From Fusobacterium sp. (GTDB lineage Bacteria > Fusobacteriota > Fusobacteriia > Fusobacteriales > Fusobacteriaceae): a DNA stretch of 21,669 bases. The notes below the pieces were generated by a model. It was not told the origin of the DNA and ran no database searches. It worked only from the letters and a program-made list of their open reading frames with translations. Both the position numbers and the translations under genes were made by a program. Below, in pieces: positions 8,258 to 15,083 of this stretch; within the stretch, counting starts at the first letter, position 1; each line of letters begins with the position of its first letter. Location: NCBI GenBank assembly GCA_020024855.1, contig JAHHTB010000011.1:1-21669 (forward strand). Reading direction: 5' to 3'.

Positions 8258-9469
8258 ATGAAATATAATAGAGAACAAACAGAAAAATTGTTAAAAGAAT
8301 TTCTTGAAAATAAGATCCTAGTAAAAGGTGTTATTTCAAATATGAAAGGGAATTATGAATATACAAAAGTTGTAATAAAACCCGTTCTTTTAAAAAATAA
8401 TTTCTTTTTCCAATTTGAACAGTTTCAAAATAATAAAGCATATCATTCAAATCTTACTACAAAAGAGAGCATTGAAAAAATATCTGCTCTTCTTGATAAT
8501 TTCAAACAATTTATGATTTTTACAACTGAGGGAGATTATCAAATTTTAAAAGGAAAAAATGATTTTAATGTAAAGGTAACAAGAATTTCAAGAGAAATTA
8601 CTTCTCTTGACCATAATAAAACTAAAAACTATCTTCTTGAAGATGGAACTCCGATCCCTTTTCTTATAAAATTAGGTGTCATGGGAGAAAATGGAGAAGT
8701 TTTTAAAGATAGCTATAACAAATTTAGACAGATTAATAAATATCTTGAATTTATTGATGATACTATAAAAGAACTTAAAAATAAAAAACTTATTACAGAT
8801 AGTGTAAAAGTTGTGGACTTTGGTTGTGGAAAGTCTTACCTTACTTTTGCTCTACACCACTATTTAAAAAATATAAAAGAGATGAAGTTCACTATCATAG
8901 GACTGGATTTAAAAAAAGATGTAATGGAATATTGTAATAAGGTTGCAAAGGAATTAAATTGTGAAAATTTAGAATTTCTTACAGGAAATATAAAAGATTT
9001 TGATAAGATGAAAGATGTTGATATTATCTTCTCTCTTCATGCTTGTAATAATGCAACAGACTATGCTCTATTAAAAGGGCTGGAATTAAATGCTAAGGCT
9101 ATTCTTGCAGTTCCTTGTTGTCAGCATGAATTTAATCAAAAAATGAGTGCAAATAAAAATAGTGAGTTTTTTGCAAAGGAAAATCCAATAGGTAAACATG
9201 GTATTCTTTTAGAAAAATTTACATCAGTTGCAACTGATGCTTTTAGAGCTCAAGCACTTGAACTTTGTGGATTTAAAACACAGGTAATGGAATTTATAGA
9301 TATGGAACATACTCCTAAAAATATTCTTATAAGAGCTATAAAAGATAAAATAAAACCTGAAATTCTTGAAAAGAAATTTGTAGAATACAATGTATTTAAA
9401 AAGTTTTTAGGGATAGAGCCTATTCTTGATGAACTTTTAAAACCATATTTTCTTGTAAAAAATAAATAA
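8258..9469 (+). CDS. Class I SAM-dependent methyltransferase (Methyltransf_32-like)
   Basis: The start is set at ATG 8258 because AGGAG (8243-8247) precedes it. An upstream TTG at 8225 keeps the frame open but has no ribosome binding site. The 403-residue product has a non-catalytic N-terminal half (about 1-170) and a Rossmann methyltransferase half. The SAM-binding motif I is VVDFGCGKSYLTF (about residues 184-196). Further on are SLHACNNATDYALLKG and AVPCCQHEF, a combination I associate with the Methyltransf_32 group, which includes proteins annotated as RNA or protein methyltransferases in bacteria and eukaryotes. The substrate is unknown. It is followed after 24 bases by RNase M5, an rRNA-maturation enzyme, so an RNA target is a reasonable guess but only that. 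No membrane segments or signal peptide are present. Confidence 0.82.
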   Translation: MKYNREQTEKLLKEFLENKILVKGVISNMKGNYEYTKVVIKPVLLKNNFFFQFEQFQNNKAYHSNLTTKESIEKISALLDNFKQFMIFTTEGDYQILKGKNDFNVKVTRISREITSLDHNKTKNYLLEDGTPIPFLIKLGVMGENGEVFKDSYNKFRQINKYLEFIDDTIKELKNKKLITDSVKVVDFGCGKSYLTFALHHYLKNIKEMKFTIIGLDLKKDVMEYCNKVAKELNCENLEFLTGNIKDFDKMKDVDIIFSLHACNNATDYALLKGLELNAKAILAVPCCQHEFNQKMSANKNSEFFAKENPIGKHGILLEKFTSVATDAFRAQALELCGFKTQVMEFIDMEHTPKNILIRAIKDKIKPEILEKKFVEYNVFKKFLGIEPILDELLKPYFLVKNK

Positions 9470-9493
9470 AATATTTAGGAAGGTATAAATAAT

Positions 9494-10036
9494 ATGAAAC
9501 CAATTATAAAAGAGATTATTGTTGTTGAGGGAAGAGATGATATAACGGCTGTAAAAGCTGCTGTTGATGCTGAAGTTGTAGCCGTTCATGGATTTTCTGT
9601 TGGAAAAAATATTGAAAAAATTAAAGCTGCTTATGAAAGAAAAGGGATTGTTGTTCTTACAGATCCTGATTTTGCTGGGCTTAAAATAAGAGATTACATT
9701 CAAAAAAGATTTCCTAAAGCAAAACATGCTTATATAAATAGAGTTGAAGGAACAAAAAATGGCGATATAGGAGTTGAAAATGCAAATCCTGAAGCTATTA
9801 TAAAGGCTCTTAACAAAGCAAGATGTGAATTAAGTGAAATAAAAGAGATTTTTAAACCTGAAGTTCTTTTAGAGCATAGGCTTACAGGATATCCTGATTC
9901 TAAAATTTTAAGAGAGAAACTTGGAAAAAAACTTGGGCTAGGATACTCTAATGGAAAACAACTTCTTTCAAAATTAAATCGTTATGGTATAACTATGGAA
10001 GAATTTCAAGAGGCTATGAAAAATATTGATAATTAA
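9494..10036 (+). CDS. rnmV: Ribonuclease M5 (5S rRNA maturation)
   Basis: RNase M5 trims precursor 5S rRNA, binding it together with ribosomal protein L18. The 180-residue product has the expected Toprim domain at the N-terminus: VVEGRDD with catalytic E12 and D15/D16, then LTDPDFAG with D57 and D59, and the family signature DIGVENA (91-97). The C-terminal half is the helical M5-specific domain. The ribosome binding site AGGAAGG lies before ATG 9494. In many Firmicutes rnmV sits immediately upstream of rsmA (ksgA). Here it follows a methyltransferase of another type and ends at a shared terminator, with no rsmA in the window. Confidence 0.93.
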   Translation: MKPIIKEIIVVEGRDDITAVKAAVDAEVVAVHGFSVGKNIEKIKAAYERKGIVVLTDPDFAGLKIRDYIQKRFPKAKHAYINRVEGTKNGDIGVENANPEAIIKALNKARCELSEIKEIFKPEVLLEHRLTGYPDSKILREKLGKKLGLGYSNGKQLLSKLNRYGITMEEFQEAMKNIDN

Positions 10037-10060
10037 AAAAGGGCTATTTGCCCTTTTTAT
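10035..10060. terminator. Bidirectional terminator between rnmV and eutH
   Basis: AAAAAAGGGC and GCCCTTTTTAT flank a five-base loop. Convergent genes meet here: the rnmV stop precedes the stem, while the eutH stop codon (CTA at 10044-10046 on the plus strand) lies inside it. The T-tracts work in both directions. Confidence 0.88.
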
Positions 10061-11135
10061 TTTCTTCTTTATTATACAAATAATTTGCTAAAAGCCCAGC
10101 TGTTATTCCACCTATTAGCTTTGTCATTATTATTGGAAAAACCATATTTTTATCTATTCCAGCAGTAAAACCTAAATGGCTACCAAGAACAAAAGCCCCA
10201 CTTACAGAAAAAGCTATATTTATCATTTTTCCCTTATTATCCATATCTTTTACAAGCATAAACATCGGAATATTATGAGCAAGACAAGCTATAAGTCCTG
10301 CCATTGATGTTTCATTTACATTAAAAATATTTCCTATTTTTATAAGAGGTTTCTTAAATACAGTTGTTACAAAATGAACTAATGGAAAAGCACCTGCAAG
10401 AACTATTCCTATACGAAATACTGTTTTCACTGCCTCAAGAGCTGGGAACATTCCTTTTACTATAATTATTCCTGTTAAAATTTCAATGATTTGTAGCATT
10501 AGCCCCACAGTTATTATTACTGACATAAATTTTCCAAAAAGAGCAAATACTTTTCCCACCTTTTTAGGAAATTTTAATAGAGCAAAACATATAAATATTG
10601 TAAAAATAAATGTTGGTATTAAATTTAATATAAGCATTTTTATATTAAATTTAGCTATAAGCCCACCAAAAAAACAACCTATTGGAATAGTTGCTATTCC
10701 CGAAAGTATTCCTTTTGAAAGATATTTTTCGTCCTCTCTTCTAAGTGTTCCAAGAGCAACTGGTATTGAAAATGAAAGAGTTACTCCTAATGTGCTACTT
10801 AAAAAAAGTCCACCAAAAAGTCCAGCCTCTTTTGAAAGAGCAAGTTCTGTTCCAAGAGAATATCCTCCCATATCATTTGCAAGAATAGTTCCTGCAAACA
10901 TAGCTGGATCAGCACCAATCATTTTATAAAAAGGAGTTATAATAGGTCTTAAAAAATCAGCTATAATTGGAGAAAGACTAATTATTCCAATCATTGCAAG
11001 AGAAAGAGTTCCTATTGCCATAATTCCATCTTCAAATTTTTTACCATATCCATATTTATTTCCTAAAATCCTATCTACTGCTCCAACAATCATAAAAAAA
11101 ACCATCAAATACATAATAATATTATTAATACCCAT
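10044..11135 (-). CDS. eutH: EutH-family ethanolamine permease
   Basis: This is a 363-residue polytopic membrane protein with about ten or eleven hydrophobic segments. EutH-typical stretches include IVGAVDRILGNKYGYG (about 17-32), FAGTILANDMGGYSLG, ETSMAGLIACLAHNIPMF and SGAFVLGSHLGFTAG. EutH imports ethanolamine, mainly at low concentration or low pH in the enterobacterial and Listeria systems studied. Here no other eut gene or microcompartment gene is nearby. It follows the frameshifted lipoprotein gene by 19 bases and lies downstream of a MerR-type regulator on the same strand. The ribosome binding site is a weak GGGG run. Either it serves a eut operon elsewhere or the cargo differs. Family assignment is firm; substrate is inferred. 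Confidence 0.9.
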   Translation of the reverse strand: MGINNIIMYLMVFFMIVGAVDRILGNKYGYGKKFEDGIMAIGTLSLAMIGIISLSPIIADFLRPIITPFYKMIGADPAMFAGTILANDMGGYSLGTELALSKEAGLFGGLFLSSTLGVTLSFSIPVALGTLRREDEKYLSKGILSGIATIPIGCFFGGLIAKFNIKMLILNLIPTFIFTIFICFALLKFPKKVGKVFALFGKFMSVIITVGLMLQIIEILTGIIIVKGMFPALEAVKTVFRIGIVLAGAFPLVHFVTTVFKKPLIKIGNIFNVNETSMAGLIACLAHNIPMFMLVKDMDNKGKMINIAFSVSGAFVLGSHLGFTAGIDKNMVFPIIMTKLIGGITAGLLANYLYNKEENKKGK

Positions 11136-11154
11136 ATTTTTCCCCTATTACCAT

Positions 11155-11798
11155 TTAATCTTTGTCTTTTAATTCGTCAGAATCTATTTTTTTACAATTA
11201 AGTGTTATTATATGGTCAGTATAAACAGATGTTTCTGTAGTTATATTCACCCAATAAATATTATCCTTATCACTAACATCTTCTTTAAATTCTATCACTA
11301 TCCAACCAAATTTTTTAATAAACTCATCATATGTTTTATATTCTTTTTCTTCTACTTCTCCATCTATATTTGTTATAACATTAGCTTTTAAATCTATTGG
11401 TTTATTAGTATCTAAAAAAGAAGAATTACTCCCATCACCTTTACGATAAATAAATTTAGGATCTTTTATTTCTATATTTCCAGAACAAAGCACATATTTT
11501 TTTCCTTCATTTGTTATTTTAAAAACATCAAAATCTATAAGTAAATCATTTCCTCTTTTTTTTAATTTTAATTATCATCAATATCATTTTTTACAAGAAA
11601 CCCATTTGTTGCTACTATAAACTCTTTTTTTCTGATTTCGTATTCTAATTTGTATGTCCCTTCTATACCTTTCATCTCATCTAGATTTCTTAAAGTATCA
11701 TAACCTAATGCACCTTTTATTTCATTTAAATTTTTTGAAGCATCACAACCTATGAAAGCAAAAATCAATAAGAATACTACTAGTAATTTTTTTAACAT
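11155..11798 (-). pseudogene. Lipoprotein gene with an apparent single-base frameshift
   Basis: The first part (11798-11568) starts with ATG after GGAGAAAG and encodes a lipoprotein signal ending FIGC, with C18 as the lipidated cysteine. It stops at codon 77. The second part, in another frame, is open from just after a TAA at about 11575 down to 11155, but has only an internal GTG as a start. Adding one T in AATTA near 11570-11574 joins them without a gap: ...NDIDDN then LKLKKRGNDLLIDFDVF and onward. The restored product would be about 215 residues: an acidic, beta-rich extracytoplasmic lipoprotein of no family I recognise. The repaired frame reads well on both sides, so the break is recent or a sequencing error at an A/T run. 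It lies 24 bases after the MerR gene and 19 before eutH. Confidence 0.75.
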
Positions 11799-11822
11799 TT
11801 TTCTTTCTCCCTATAATTATAT

Positions 11823-12644
11823 TTATTTTTTAATAACTGGTATTTGAATTTCTGTTATAAACTCATCTTCATTTTCAGTTATATGAATTTCTATATGATA
11901 AATCTCATGTATATCTCCTATAACCTCAAGATTATTTTCAGAAATATATTCTTTTAAAATATTATAATATTTATAACTTTCTTTATAGTTTCCTCTAAAG
12001 ACAATAGTGAGAAAGTATCCCTCTTCAATTACCTCTCCCTTTACATCATTTATAATAAATGTTTCTGAAAAAGTAAGATACTCTCCCTTTAGAAAATTCT
12101 CTTTTGAAAGTGTTGCTCCTATTTCATTATTTGTAAGTATAAAATCACTGTCATACTCTGTTTTCTCATTTAAAATTTTAAGTTCAAAATCTATCTCCCA
12201 ATCTTGTTTAAAGTTTCCCTTTGAACGAAGAAATTTTCTTTTTGGAATAAATTTTAAAATTGGTTTATTAAAATCTTTAAAAGTTTTAAAAAACTCAATA
12301 TTTTCTAATTTGCTTGTGAGTTCTTCCTTAAGTTTAGTTAGTTTTTTTATCTTATCTTCCACTTTTTCAAGTTGAAATTCTATTATATCATTTGCTGAAT
12401 TTATATTTCTCTCATCTAAAAACTCTTTTATATCTTCAAGCCCTACTCCAATATTTCTTAAATTTCTAATATTATTAAGTTTCCAAATCTGTTTTTTAGA
12501 ATAATATCTATATCCATTATCACCTACAAAATCAGGAGAAACAAGCCCTATCTTATCGTAGTATCTTAAAATATCAGTGCTTATTTTATAAATTTTACTT
12601 ATTTCACCTATTTTATAATATTTTTGTTTTTCTGATATGCTCAT
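11823..12644 (-). CDS. MerR-family transcriptional regulator with effector-binding domain
   Basis: Residues 8-77 form the MerR winged helix-turn-helix: YYKIGEISKIYKISTDILRY, then YDKIGLVSPD and GYRYYSKKQI. Residues 80-118 are a long coiled-coil dimerisation helix. Residues 125-273 resemble the GyrI/BmrR-type ligand-binding fold, ending in EITEIQIPVIKK, a usual ending for these regulators. Such proteins typically respond to small organic, often cationic, drug-like ligands and bend a promoter with an overlong spacer. The start is supported by AGGTGAGG. It is the first gene of a close minus-strand cluster with the lipoprotein and eutH, and divergent from the precorrin-2 dehydrogenase-like gene. 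Whether it controls eutH or itself is inferred from position only. Confidence 0.88.
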   Translation of the reverse strand: MSISEKQKYYKIGEISKIYKISTDILRYYDKIGLVSPDFVGDNGYRYYSKKQIWKLNNIRNLRNIGVGLEDIKEFLDERNINSANDIIEFQLEKVEDKIKKLTKLKEELTSKLENIEFFKTFKDFNKPILKFIPKRKFLRSKGNFKQDWEIDFELKILNEKTEYDSDFILTNNEIGATLSKENFLKGEYLTFSETFIINDVKGEVIEEGYFLTIVFRGNYKESYKYYNILKEYISENNLEVIGDIHEIYHIEIHITENEDEFITEIQIPVIKK

Positions 12645-12672
12645 ATTTTACCTCACCTTTCTTAGTATTAAG

Positions 12673-12703
12673 TTTATCATAAAACAAATAAAAATGATAT
12701 AAT
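12673..12703 (+). promoter_or_regulatory. Promoter of the precorrin-2 dehydrogenase-like gene
   Basis: A perfect TATAAT (12698-12703) is preceded by TGA, an extended -10. The best -35 is a weak TTTATC (12673-12678) at 19 bases. Overlong spacing is a hallmark of MerR-controlled promoters, and the MerR gene is divergent from it, but no clear dyad operator is visible in the spacer. Confidence 0.55.
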
Positions 12704-12740
12704 ATTAGCTAGGAAATACAAAAATAAAAGGAGAATAAAT

Positions 12741-13187
12741 ATGGAAGATAGAAATCTTTTTTTTCCACTTTTTATAAATTTAAAAAACAAAGAAATTTTA
12801 ATAATTGGTGCTGGAAAGATTGCATATAGAAAGGCAACTACTCTTTTAAAATATGGGGCAAAAATAAAGGTTGTTACAAAAGAAATAAAGGAAGAGAGAT
12901 TTAAAGAATTAAAAAATATAGAGATATCTATAAAAGAATTTTCAGAAAACATGTTAGAAAGTGTTTTTATGGTAATTTGTGCCACTGATAATAGTGAATT
13001 TAATGAAAAAGTTTACAAACTATGTGATAAAAAAAATATCTTAGTTAACAATATAACTTCTAAAACTGAAATGAACTGTCGTTTTGGAAGTGTTATTGAT
13101 AAAGAAGATTGTATTTTAGGAATTTCAGCAAAGGGAAATCCTAAAAAATCAAAAGAACTTCGTGAGAAATTGGAAAAACTATTATAA
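12741..13187 (+). CDS. Short precorrin-2 dehydrogenase / siroheme synthase N-domain protein
   Basis: The protein starts FFPLFINLKNKEILIIGAGKIAYRKA, the Rossmann NAD-binding opening of CysG-N, Met8p and SirC, followed by ICATDNSEFN (80-89) and the helix GISAKGNPKKSKELREKLEKLL at the end. The family oxidises precorrin-2 to sirohydrochlorin and may insert iron to make siroheme. At 148 residues it stops right after the Sirohm_synth_M-like helix and lacks the C-terminal dimerisation part (about 200-220 residues in Met8p and CysG-N). Aligned by eye to CysG, the catalytic D104 (in NVVD) is replaced by T106 (NNIT), and the neighbouring S128 by A130. So the fold is clear but the usual catalytic Asp is missing. 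AGGAGA precedes ATG 12741. No other tetrapyrrole gene is nearby. Confidence 0.75.
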   Translation: MEDRNLFFPLFINLKNKEILIIGAGKIAYRKATTLLKYGAKIKVVTKEIKEERFKELKNIEISIKEFSENMLESVFMVICATDNSEFNEKVYKLCDKKNILVNNITSKTEMNCRFGSVIDKEDCILGISAKGNPKKSKELREKLEKLL

Positions 13188-13201
13188 TCTACTACTACCT
13201 A

Positions 13202-13232
13202 TTGACATTGGAACAATTCTAAAGTTTATAAT
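13202..13232 (+). promoter_or_regulatory. Promoter of the MATE leader transcript
   Basis: TTGACA (13202-13207) and TATAAT (13227-13232) are both perfect but 19 bases apart; TTTATA or TTATAA give 17- or 18-base alternatives. Transcription would begin near 13239, just ahead of the leader's ribosome binding site. Confidence 0.6.
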
Positions 13233-13255
13233 ATATTCAAAGGGGGATTGATAAT

Positions 13256-13312
13256 ATGGATTTAAAAGAAGCATCACTTTGGAAGCTCCTTTTCAAAGAT
13301 AGAGATACTTAG
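13256..13312 (+). CDS. 18-residue leader peptide upstream of the MATE pump
   Basis: This is a short ORF with its own AGGGGG ribosome binding site (13241-13246), nine bases before ATG. It encodes MDLKEASLWKLLFKDRDT and stops with TAG at 13310-13312. The stop is two bases upstream of the 5' arm of a hairpin that covers the MATE ribosome binding site. The first 14 residues look like the start of a MATE protein: aligned to LDLGKDSLTKIILKF of the pump itself they share D, L, S, L, K and K at matching positions. It could be a true regulatory leader, or a remnant of a duplicated pump start that now serves or has become one. K14-D15-R16 is a K/R-x-K/R motif of the type known to cause macrolide-dependent ribosome arrest. 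Translation is not proven. Confidence 0.55.
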   Translation: MDLKEASLWKLLFKDRDT

Positions 13313-13314
13313 GG

Positions 13315-13360
13315 TATATCATTTTTCTAAAAAAGATTAAAAAACAGGGAGAATGATATA
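13315..13360 (+). promoter_or_regulatory. Hairpin sequestering the MATE ribosome binding site
   Basis: TATATCATTTTTC (13315-13327) pairs with GGAGAATGATATA (13348-13360): 13 continuous pairs, two of them G-U, closing a 20-base A-rich loop. The MATE Shine-Dalgarno GGGAGA (13347-13352) lies in the 3' arm and the start codon follows at 13363. There is no T-run after the stem, so it is not a terminator. It should block initiation unless a ribosome on the leader ORF opens the 5' arm. Confidence 0.75.
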
Positions 13361-13362
13361 TT

Positions 13363-14715
13363 ATGAAAAAATTAGATTTAGGCAAAGATAGCCTCACGAA
13401 AATTATTTTAAAATTTGGTATTCCATCAATATTTACAATGTGGATATATTCACTTTACAATATAGTTGATGGAATTTTTATAGGGAAATTTCTTGGAGCT
13501 AATGAAATAGCTGCAGTAAATATAGTAATACCTTTTACAAATATCTCTTTTGCATTGGGAATAATGATTGCCGTGGGTGGAGGTACAATTATTGCCATAC
13601 GTCTTGGGGAGCAAAATTTGAAAGAAGCAAATAGAATTTATAGTCTTTCAATTCAATTTTTTATGGTTCTTGGTGGTATTCTTGGTACTATTGGAATTAT
13701 TTTTCCTAGGCAAATAGTAAAACTTCTTGGAGCTAATGAAGTTATTATTGATTCAGCACAAAACTATCTTTTTATCATTTCTTTTTTCACTCTATTTTAT
13801 CTTTTATCTTACGGACTAGAAATTTTTATAAGAATAGAAGGAAATCCAGCATACTCAATGTTATGTAATTTTGCTGGGGCTATTATAAATATTGTTCTTG
13901 ATTATATTTTTATAGTTCACTTTCATTGGGGTATAAAGGGAGCTGCCTTTGCAACTGGTATGGCACAACTTGGAACGGCTCTTTCTCTTGCTTGGTATCT
14001 TGTGTTTAAAGCTAAGAAACTTAAATTTAGTGCAACAAAATTTGATTTAAAATCTATTGGTACACTTTGTTTTAATGGTTCTTCTGAATTTCTTACAGAG
14101 ATAGCAACAGGAATTGTTATCATGGCTTTTAATATTAATATTATGAAAATGATAGGGGAAAAAGGAGTATCAGCTTTTGGAATTATAGGATATATTTCTA
14201 CACTTGTTACTATGACAATGATAGGATTTTCACAAGGATTACAACCTATTATAAGTTATAATTATGGTGCTGAAAAATATGATAGAATAAAAAAAGTTTT
14301 AAAGATAGGTATGGGAACTGTTTTTGTTTTAGGAGTTATTTTTTATCTTGGAATAAACTTCTTTTCTAATAGTATTATATCTATGTTTGTAAAAAATGAT
14401 GAAAATCTTTTTGCAATTACAAAAGAAGCAGTAAGACTATATAGTTTTACTTATGTATTAATGGGAATAAATATAATAGTGAGTTCTTATTTCACGGCTA
14501 TTGAAGATGCTTTACTTTCTGCATTTTTAAGTGTTTTAAGGGGAATGCTTTTTATAAATACCCTACTTTATATTTTCCCTAGAGTTCTTGGTAGTAGAGG
14601 GATATGGCTTTCTGCTCCAACAAACGAAGCTATGACACTTATTTTTTCTTTTTTAATTTTTTATACCATTGGAATTAAAAGAATAGATACAAGTAGATTA
14701 GAACTTGCAAAATAA
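13363..14715 (+). CDS. MATE-family multidrug efflux pump
   Basis: This 450-residue protein has about twelve membrane segments in two related halves, the normal size and layout of a MATE (MatE/NorM/DinF-like) Na+- or H+-driven exporter of cationic drugs and metabolites. Family features include the N-terminal LDLGKDSLTKIILKFGIPSI, YNIVDGIFIGKFLGANEIAA (about 28-47), the loop GEQNLKEANRIYS (first half), and QGLQPIISYNYGAEKYDRIKKVLK, the equivalent loop in the second half. ATG 13363 follows GGGAGA by 10 bases. That ribosome binding site is buried in a hairpin, with a leader ORF upstream, so expression is probably conditional. The gene ends directly before the rib operon promoter with no obvious terminator between. 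The substrate cannot be told from the sequence. Confidence 0.92.
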   Translation: MKKLDLGKDSLTKIILKFGIPSIFTMWIYSLYNIVDGIFIGKFLGANEIAAVNIVIPFTNISFALGIMIAVGGGTIIAIRLGEQNLKEANRIYSLSIQFFMVLGGILGTIGIIFPRQIVKLLGANEVIIDSAQNYLFIISFFTLFYLLSYGLEIFIRIEGNPAYSMLCNFAGAIINIVLDYIFIVHFHWGIKGAAFATGMAQLGTALSLAWYLVFKAKKLKFSATKFDLKSIGTLCFNGSSEFLTEIATGIVIMAFNINIMKMIGEKGVSAFGIIGYISTLVTMTMIGFSQGLQPIISYNYGAEKYDRIKKVLKIGMGTVFVLGVIFYLGINFFSNSIISMFVKNDENLFAITKEAVRLYSFTYVLMGINIIVSSYFTAIEDALLSAFLSVLRGMLFINTLLYIFPRVLGSRGIWLSAPTNEAMTLIFSFLIFYTIGIKRIDTSRLELAK

Positions 14716-14720
14716 AATTG

Positions 14721-14748
14721 TTGACAAATTAATATAATGAGGTATAAT
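14721..14748 (+). promoter_or_regulatory. Promoter of the riboflavin operon
   Basis: TTGACA (14721-14726) and TATAAT (14743-14748) are both perfect consensus, 16 bases apart. They lie immediately after the MATE stop codon and about 27 bases before the FMN aptamer. Confidence 0.88.
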
Positions 14749-14774
14749 TGTTTTAGAACATACAAAAATGTAAA

Positions 14775-14891
14775 TCTTCAGGGCAGGGTGAGCTAAATGC
14801 AAATCCCGACCGGTGGTGATAGTCCACGAGAGTTTTTAAACTTTGAATCGGTGTAATTCCGATACCGACAGTATAGTCTGGATGGAAGAAG
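14775..14891 (+). ncRNA. FMN riboswitch (RFN element)
   Basis: The aptamer core is unmistakable: TCTTCAGGGCAGGGTGA, AATCCCGACCGGTGGTGATA, GTCCACGAG, a variable stem, TTGAATCGGTGTAATTCCGA, ACCGACAGTATAGTCTGGAT and the closing GGAAGAAG. P1 pairs CTTC (14776) with GAAG (14885). It stands between a perfect promoter and an intrinsic terminator ahead of ribH, so FMN binding should lower expression of the whole operon. Confidence 0.97.
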
Positions 14892-14899
14892 TATTGCAT

Positions 14900-14998
14900 A
14901 ATCATACTAGATAGATGATAAATTATTTTAGAATATCTAAAAAATTATTTTTTACAAATTGTAATTTTAACTTTTTATATCATTTTATCTATATGATT
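14900..14998 (+). promoter_or_regulatory. Long branched helix in the FMN riboswitch expression platform
   Basis: Between aptamer and terminator, AATCATA (14900-14906) pairs with TATGATT (14992-14998), TAGATAG (14908-14914) with TTATCTA (14985-14991, one G-U), and ATGATA (14915-14920) with TATCAT (14978-14983). That is 20 pairs with one bulge on each side. Inside lies a seven-pair hairpin, TTTTAGA with TCTAAAA (14926-14942). The element brings the aptamer close to the terminator; whether it switches is unknown. Confidence 0.6.
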
Positions 14999-15019
14999 GA
15001 ATACCTAACAACAAACAAT

Positions 15020-15052
15020 AAGCCCGAAGAATTTAAGTCTTCGGGTTTTTTT
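15020..15052 (+). terminator. FMN riboswitch terminator before ribH
   Basis: CCCGAAGA (15023-15030) pairs with TCTTCGGG (15038-15045), followed by seven T residues. It lies 32 bases before the ribH start, so it is the OFF structure of the riboswitch. TCTTC of the 3' arm could also pair with GAAGA of the aptamer's P1, a possible antiterminator. Confidence 0.9.
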
Positions 15053-15083
15053 ATGTCCTGTGATTAAAAATAGGAGGAAAATG

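Noticed and set aside
10486..10929. 147-codon plus-strand frame
   Set aside because: Antisense shadow of eutH, whose membrane protein codons leave long open opposite frames.
11494..11600. Programmed ribosomal frameshift in the lipoprotein gene
   Set aside because: The A-run lies after the first stop codon in that frame, and no stimulatory structure is evident; mutation or sequence error is simpler.
12007..12375. 122-codon plus-strand frame inside the MerR gene
   Set aside because: Antisense to well-recognised MerR domains; composition is S- and F-rich shadow.
13315..13360. Hairpin before the MATE gene as an intrinsic terminator
   Set aside because: The stem is A/T-rich with no following T-run, and its 3' arm is the ribosome binding site itself.
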